DNA of 58,091 nucleotides from Planctomycetota bacterium. Lineage in GTDB: Bacteria; Planctomycetota; Planctomycetia; Planctomycetales; Planctomycetaceae. Each line of letters opens with the position of its first letter. The stretch's first letter is position 1. The stretch covers positions 1 to 58,091 of the forward strand of contig VGZH01000034.1 in NCBI GenBank assembly GCA_016872645.1, given 5' to 3'. The translations under genes and the position numbers were made by a program. Positions 53,417-58,091 of this stretch are shown here, one piece after another. The notes beneath the pieces were generated by a model, which was not told the DNA's origin, made no database searches, and saw nothing but the letters and a program-made list of their open reading frames with translations.

Positions 53417-54481
53417 TCAGGTGCCGCCGGGCTTCTTGCATTCTTCGCAGTCGGGGTTGTTGCACTTCTCGCATTTGGCTCGCAGGTCGGCGAGCTTCAG
53501 AGATTCCTTATCGAGGAAATTTTGCAATTCCTCCGCCAGTGCTTCACGCTCGGCGGCGTCCTGAGGCAGTTTGAACTGACCCGACCTCGCCATTTCGCCA
53601 AGCTTGGCTTGCATCGCCGGGGACAACTTGCCAAGCGATCCACTTTTCGCCAACTCTTGCATCGCCTTCGCGACTTCCTCTTCTAGTTGCTGCAATTGCT
53701 CGTCTGAGAGCTTGGTCTCGCCGGACTGTCCGAGCTGAGTGAGAGCCTCGCTCAGCGCGGCTAGCGAGTCGGCTGCTTGCAACATCAGATTGGACTGGTG
53801 TTCGAGCTTGGCCTTCAACCGCTCTTGCAGTGCATCGACCGTCTCCCATTTTTCATGGGTCAGCGGCCGTTCTTTGATCTCGTTGGCCAACTTTTGCATC
53901 TCTTCTTTGAGCTGTTCACTCTCTTTCTCTTCGGGCTTGATGACCTCGGCCTCTTCGAGTTGCTGCATGAATTCTTCCAGCCGCTGCATTGTCTGCTGAC
54001 TTACGGCCCCTTCGACCACCGGCTCGTGGATGTCTCGCAATGGCACAAAGCAGGTTGCGACGGCGAACACAATCGGCAGGATCAGCACGCGAACAAACCG
54101 CACCGGACGCAGTGTCGGCAATGCCCGCCGCCACAGCGATTCGAGTTGCGGCAATCGAGCCTTCCACGCCGCACCGGGAAGTTCGCTCAGCGTCATCAGC
54201 AATCCGCCCGCCGCCAGCTTTTGATCGAGCATCGCGACCGCATCCTGACGGCTCAAGCGTCGTCGTCGAGACACCCACCACGCCACGCCGGTCACAGGAA
54301 CGCTCGCGGCCACCAGCCACAAGACATGCGGCCAGAGATTCGGCCAGCGCAACTTCACCGCCAGCACCGCGACACCGAACACGAAACAGAATCCCGCCAG
54401 CCACTCGGCCGCGTCACGCAGAAATTCTCCGACGCTGATCCGACGCACATAGCGTTGCACCCAACGATCAAATTCCGGCAT
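53417..54481 (-). CDS. DUF4175-like membrane/coiled-coil protein, stops at an in-frame TGA
   Basis: The 354-residue product has two membrane segments near the N-terminus (LAGFCFVFGVAVLAV, VLWLVAASVPVTGVAWW), a third around residue 130 (VLILPIVFAVATCFVPL), then a long Glu/Lys/Gln-rich coiled coil (about 150-310, for example LQQLEEEVAKAMQELAK), ending with a Cys-rich patch (CEKCNNPDCEECKKPGGT). It precedes MoxR on the same strand, a usual planctomycete arrangement. The frame continues after the TGA for a further 114 codons (53072-53416), suggesting a 469-codon gene. Start ATG 54481 follows GGAGG. Confidence 0.82.
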   Translation of the reverse strand: MPEFDRWVQRYVRRISVGEFLRDAAEWLAGFCFVFGVAVLAVKLRWPNLWPHVLWLVAASVPVTGVAWWVSRRRRLSRQDAVAMLDQKLAAGGLLMTLSELPGAAWKARLPQLESLWRRALPTLRPVRFVRVLILPIVFAVATCFVPLRDIHEPVVEGAVSQQTMQRLEEFMQQLEEAEVIKPEEKESEQLKEEMQKLANEIKERPLTHEKWETVDALQERLKAKLEHQSNLMLQAADSLAALSEALTQLGQSGETKLSDEQLQQLEEEVAKAMQELAKSGSLGKLSPAMQAKLGEMARSGQFKLPQDAAEREALAEELQNFLDKESLKLADLRAKCEKCNNPDCEECKKPGGT

Positions 54482-54646
54482 GACCGCCTCCGATCAAGAT
54501 TTGACAGAGAGATTCTATCCAGCCGCTTCGTCCGTGCGAGTGATTTCTTGGCAGATCGCTATGCTATCGTAAGGTGGCCGATGTGTCTCGCGGCGGTCTG
54601 CTGGCGACGGACGCGAGACGCATCCATTAAGAACAAAGGGCTTCCG

Positions 54647-56056
54647 ATGCGTGAGCGCACCGGCAAGAAAAAAACTCGACTGGAGACGTGGCTGAAATCA
54701 GCGACGACTCCGGTATTTTTGGTCTCGGCCTCTCGCCGTGTATTGTTCTTCAACGCCGGTTGCCAGCAACTGACCGGCTGGACGGCGGATGAAATCGTCG
54801 GCGAAATGGTTGAGTTCGCGTCAGATGCCGAGCCGCAATCCATCCGCGAATTGGCGACCGCTTTGTGCCCTCCGCCCGATTGCCTGGCGGGAAAAGAACT
54901 CGAAGTACCTGTCTACATCCCCAACAAATCTGGCCCCTCCTCGGGGAAGCTCATCCGTTTCATTCCGGTGAATGAAGCGAATGACCGAGTTACCAGCGTT
55001 CTGGGAATCATCTCGCCGTTGCCAATCCCAGCAGCCTCGCAATCGACATCGCTCGCGTTGCGATATCACGCTGAACTGTCGACGTTGCGTTGGTCACTTC
55101 GGCAGCGGTACGGATTGAAAACCGTGATTGCCCGCAGTCCGGCAATGCGACGAGTTCTTGACCAAGTCAACGTCGCGCGCGGTACGACAGTTCCAGTCCA
55201 TTTCATGGGGCCGCGCGGTGTCGGCAAAGAGCATCTCGCGCGAGCGATCCATCAGGAAGACGAGTCCAAAGTTGGCCCGTTCGTACCGCTCGACTGCCGC
55301 GAGTCCCCCTTCTCGCTGTTGCAAACTTTGAAACGACTGCTGCACCCTGAGGCCGAAGACGTCCCCGTCGGAGCATTGCTGCCCCGCACATTGTTCCTGA
55401 CTGACGTGGATGCCTTGCCCCGCGATCTGCAGGAACGATTGCTGGCTGAGTACGGTGCCGAAGGTTCCAGCGTGACGCGGCGCATCTCATTACCCCGCTT
55501 GATGTCTTCGAGCACAGAACGGCTGCAAGACGCTGTCGAGGACGAGCGACTGCTCCCTGCGTTCTTCTTCCTGCTGACGACGTTGACTATCGAAGTTCCC
55601 ACGCTGCGTGAGCGAGACGACGATTTAATTCCGTTGGCTCAAGCTTTCCTCGAATCACAGAACCGCAACGCCGACCGACAAATCGGAGGCTTTGCCGATC
55701 TCGTCTGGCCGCAACTGCGAGAGTACGCCTGGCCAGGCAACCTCGATGAGTTGGCGCTCGTCGTTCAGGAAGCTCGCTCGAACTGCTCTGCGCCGGTCAT
55801 CGGCCTGTCGGACCTGCCACTTCGATTTCGCGCCGGCCTGGAAGCACAATCAGTCGGTCTACCGCAACGCGCGCTCGACGAACCGCCAATCCCACCGTTG
55901 GAAGAGCATCTCGCCGCCATCGAACGGGATCTCATCCGCCGTGCGCTTCTCAAAGCCAAGCGGAATAAAACGCTGGCCGCGAAGTTGCTCGGCATCCCTC
56001 GACCAGTGCTGTATCGCCGCATGGAAGCGCTTGAGATGCGAGACGACGAACTCTGA
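54647..56056 (+). CDS. Sigma54-activator-like regulator (PAS, AAA+, Fis-type HTH) lacking the sigma54 motif
   Basis: The 469-residue protein, starting at ATG 54647 (AAAGGG upstream), has an N-terminal PAS domain (about 20-130: VFLVSASRRVLFFNAGCQQL, TGWTADEIVGEMVEF). A degenerate NtrC-type AAA+ domain (about 165-390) follows: Walker A GPRGVGKEHLARAIH, Walker B TLFLTDVDALP (usually FLDEI), and YAWPGNLDELALVVQEA. A C-terminal Fis-type helix-turn-helix is present (LLKAKRNKTLAAKLLGIPRP). The GAFTGA loop that contacts sigma54 is not seen, so it may act differently or be inactive as an ATPase. It is divergent from the coiled-coil gene across 165 bases. Confidence 0.85.
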   Translation: MRERTGKKKTRLETWLKSATTPVFLVSASRRVLFFNAGCQQLTGWTADEIVGEMVEFASDAEPQSIRELATALCPPPDCLAGKELEVPVYIPNKSGPSSGKLIRFIPVNEANDRVTSVLGIISPLPIPAASQSTSLALRYHAELSTLRWSLRQRYGLKTVIARSPAMRRVLDQVNVARGTTVPVHFMGPRGVGKEHLARAIHQEDESKVGPFVPLDCRESPFSLLQTLKRLLHPEAEDVPVGALLPRTLFLTDVDALPRDLQERLLAEYGAEGSSVTRRISLPRLMSSSTERLQDAVEDERLLPAFFFLLTTLTIEVPTLRERDDDLIPLAQAFLESQNRNADRQIGGFADLVWPQLREYAWPGNLDELALVVQEARSNCSAPVIGLSDLPLRFRAGLEAQSVGLPQRALDEPPIPPLEEHLAAIERDLIRRALLKAKRNKTLAAKLLGIPRPVLYRRMEALEMRDDEL

Positions 56057-56057
56057 G

Positions 56058-56669
56058 TCACTCGCCACCAAGCAGTCGGACGAGCGGACCGACTAATCGC
56101 TCAAACGCACGCGCACGATGACTGAGGTGCTGCTTCACGGTCGAGCTCAGCTCGCCGAATGTGAGGTGATATTCCGGGATCAGAAAGTACGGGTCGTAGC
56201 CGAAGCCGTTTGTCCCGCGCGGCTCGCGAATGATCCGCCCCCGACACGTCGCCTCAACGGTCAGTCGGATCGCCCCCGTCGGATCAGAGATCGCCGCGTG
56301 ACTGAGATACTGCGCACCGCGCCGCTCGTCCGGGACATTGGCCAGTTCGGCGATCAGCTTGGCGTTGTTCTTCTCATCAGTCGCCCCCTCGCCACTGAAG
56401 CGAGCTGAGTAGACACCCGGCGCACCGTTGAGCGCATCGACCATCAGCCCGCTGTCCTCGCCGAGCACCCAGCAGTTCAAATGCCGAGCGGTCTGCGTCG
56501 CCTTCTTCGCCGCGTTGGACGAAAAGGTCTCGCCATCTTCAACGACTTCAGGCACATCCGGAAAATCGGTGACGCTCAACACCTCAATCCGATGCGGTAC
56601 AAGCAATTCTTCAATCTCCCGCCGCTTCTTCGCGTTGCGGCTGGCAACAATCAAACGAGGATGACTCAT
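56058..56669 (-). CDS. rdgB: Non-canonical purine NTP pyrophosphatase (RdgB/HAM1)
   Basis: The enzyme hydrolyses ITP, dITP and XTP to keep them out of nucleic acids. From ATG 56669 it is 203 residues. It opens LIVASRNAKKRREIEELL (the SRNxxK substrate motif), has VLGEDSGLMVDALNGAPGVY (the DSGL catalytic motif), VYSARFSGEGATDEKNNAKL, GTNGFGYDPYFLIPEYHLTF (the FGYDP site), and ends LSHRARAFERLVG (SHR). ATG 56669 is used because the conserved sequence starts there. It converges on the regulator gene, with 1 base between stops. Confidence 0.95.
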   Translation of the reverse strand: MSHPRLIVASRNAKKRREIEELLVPHRIEVLSVTDFPDVPEVVEDGETFSSNAAKKATQTARHLNCWVLGEDSGLMVDALNGAPGVYSARFSGEGATDEKNNAKLIAELANVPDERRGAQYLSHAAISDPTGAIRLTVEATCRGRIIREPRGTNGFGYDPYFLIPEYHLTFGELSSTVKQHLSHRARAFERLVGPLVRLLGGE

Positions 56670-56963
56670 GGATGAGACCAACTCCGCGGAGAAAGAGTGA
56701 CATTGCCGACCTGTTCGACCGTGAATGGTGACGCAGATTCGCACTTCTGGCGAGCCAGCCGTAGATTAAAGTTGTGACGTGCTCCGCTTGGGTGACACGC
56801 CCAGAGCAACGCGATGGGCGTGGCGATTCGACCTCCCCCCCCATAATCCTCTTGTTGGTCAATCGCACCGCCAGGATGGCCTGAACGAATTTAGAGATTT
56901 TTCACGGCTCGGAAGTGGTCTGGCGGTGTTCGATGGACCACGGTCTTCTACTTGGAGGACTCC

Positions 56964-58091
56964 ATGAACGCGAATCACTTCATCGTCTGGCTGTTGATGA
57001 CATGTCTCTTTTGCGACGGAAACGTGACCGCTCAAGAGCGATCGGTCAGCGGCAACACGTCGCGCGAATCGGCGGTGCGTCCGGACGGGACACTGGATTT
57101 GAATCAACTCTGGAGTCGCGGCCGGGCTGTCGGCGATGCCCCAGTACGGTTCAAACATTCGCCGATGCGGTTGGAAGACGTTGAGCGGATTACGCCGTAT
57201 GGCCTGATGATTGGCGGGCATGTTTGTCCGATCGATCATGGTTACTTTTATCCCAAGCCGCTCCGGCCGGGGCAGCCGCAGTTTGATGTGTTTGCTCCGG
57301 CGGACGGATTCGTCGTGATGATCGGACATCGCACGCAATTGACCGGCTCGTCGGAGCGGCAGCGCGAGTACGACGACTATGCGCTGCACATCGAGCACTC
57401 GGCGACCGTCTACACGTTTTACGATTTGCTCACGCAGCTTGATCCGGCGATCTTAAAGGAGATCGACCAGGCGACCCGCGACCGGTTCACCCGGAAGCAA
57501 ATGGGACCGCCGATCCAAACGCGAATCCCCGTGAAAGCGGGACAGGTGGTCGGCAAGGTCGGCGGGCGGTCGTTGGACATCGCTGTCATCGACACGAACA
57601 CGCGGCTGAAGGGGTTTCTCTCGCCGAAGCTTTACGGGCATTACGCCTGGCGAGTTCACGTCGTTGATCCGTTTGATTACTTCGACGAGCCGCTCAAGAG
57701 CCAGTTGCTGAAGCTCAACCCGCGCACGGCCGCGCCGCGCGGCGGCAAGATCGACCATGACATCGACGGCCGCTTGGCCGGAAATTGGTTCCGCGAGGGA
57801 AGCGGCGGCTATCCCGGCGACCGCCGCGATCCGCGCGGCTATTGGATGGGGCATCTGGCGTTCGCGTACCACCACGTCGACCCGTCAGTCGTGATCGTTT
57901 CGATCGGCGACTTCGATGGGAAGCCGCGCCAGTTCGCCGTCGTCGGCAACGGTCCCGCCCCGGCAAACATCTCGGCCAAAGAGGGCCTCGTGAAGTACGA
58001 ACTCACCTACGCACCGTTCAACAGCAACGGCACGCCGATCGAACTCCCGCCGCAGATGCGCGGAGTGCAGGGAGTGCTGCTGGTCCAACTT
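56964..58091 (+). CDS. Exported M23-peptidase-like protein, 3' end outside window
   Basis: The frame opens at ATG 56964 (TTGGAGGA upstream) and stays open to the window end (376 codons seen). A signal peptide is likely at residues 1-24 (FIVWLLMTCLFCDGNVTAQ). Segments resemble the M23/LytM fold: HVCPIDHGYFYPKPL, FDVFAPADGFVVMIGHRT, YALHIEHSATVYTFYDLL and IPVKAGQVVGKVGGRSLDIA. The usual HxG..H zinc ligands appear only in part (IEH, with the HVCPIDH region), so catalysis is uncertain. A surface or cell-wall-like function is possible. There is no upstream operon partner; the 295-base gap before it shows only a poly-C run and no gene. Confidence 0.7.
   Translation, partial: MNANHFIVWLLMTCLFCDGNVTAQERSVSGNTSRESAVRPDGTLDLNQLWSRGRAVGDAPVRFKHSPMRLEDVERITPYGLMIGGHVCPIDHGYFYPKPLRPGQPQFDVFAPADGFVVMIGHRTQLTGSSERQREYDDYALHIEHSATVYTFYDLLTQLDPAILKEIDQATRDRFTRKQMGPPIQTRIPVKAGQVVGKVGGRSLDIAVIDTNTRLKGFLSPKLYGHYAWRVHVVDPFDYFDEPLKSQLLKLNPRTAAPRGGKIDHDIDGRLAGNWFREGSGGYPGDRRDPRGYWMGHLAFAYHHVDPSVVIVSIGDFDGKPRQFAVVGNGPAPANISAKEGLVKYELTYAPFNSNGTPIELPPQMRGVQGVLLVQL

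Overview
This 58 kb window reads as chromosomal DNA from a planctomycete (class Planctomycetia, probably Planctomycetales). The taxonomic call rests on gene content: a PSCyt1/DUF1549/DUF1553 protein of about 1,000 residues, a Tat-type DUF1501 protein, a PQQ-like beta-propeller protein, a DUF1571 protein, a formylmethanofuran:H4MPT formyltransferase, a complete formylglycine-generating enzyme, and short GC-rich hairpin repeats between (and apparently inside) genes. I found no rRNA, tRNA, CRISPR array, insertion sequence or prophage module.

Layout. 0-4 kb: tail of an unknown gene, a 59-residue basic protein, then a minus-strand run of a Gfo/Idh/MocA oxidoreductase, a 51-residue membrane peptide, tsaD and a DUF58 protein. 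4-7 kb: a secreted glycerophosphodiesterase, a frameshifted endonuclease/phosphatase-family remnant and a PQQ-like beta-propeller protein. 7-14 kb (minus): a beta-oxidation cluster (thiolase, an ambiguous small membrane ORF pair, a fused hydratase/dehydrogenase), then a LeuA/NifV-type synthase, a TPR protein and a gamma-glutamylcyclotransferase-like protein. 14-18 kb: two membrane or exported proteins, scpB and an HU-like protein. 18-26 kb (minus): an Ftr/FhcD enzyme overlapping a large polytopic membrane protein, a multi-PAS/GAF histidine kinase and the DUF1501 protein. 26-28.6 kb (plus): sugar isomerase, DUF2007 zinc ribbon, deoC and a CopZ-like protein. 28.6-40.5 kb: the DUF1549/1553 protein, a discoidin-like gene remnant, a SelW-like protein, an aspartoacylase-like deacylase, an RlmI-like methyltransferase with a response regulator, then DUF2064 glycosyltransferase, glutaredoxin-like, cmk and a large GH38-like protein.

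40.9-49.9 kb (plus): a pilus-type operon made of a PilM-PilN fusion and two large Gly/Met-rich membrane-anchored proteins, followed by ruvC, a formylglycine-generating enzyme and a nucleoside-phosphorylase-fold protein. 49.9-54.5 kb (minus): a membrane and coiled-coil protein with an in-frame TGA, a MoxR ATPase and a large membrane protein. 54.6-58.1 kb: a PAS/AAA+/Fis-type regulator lacking the sigma54-contact motif, rdgB, and a partial secreted M23-like protein running off the window.

Many neighbours share 4-base ATGA or GTGA overlaps, which marks translationally coupled pairs. The best leads for follow-up are the in-frame TGA followed by a compact hairpin at 53.4 kb, hairpin-repeat DNA that seems to have been absorbed into coding sequence, the PilM-PilN operon with its low-complexity partners, and the uncertain reading frame at 12.1-12.5 kb.
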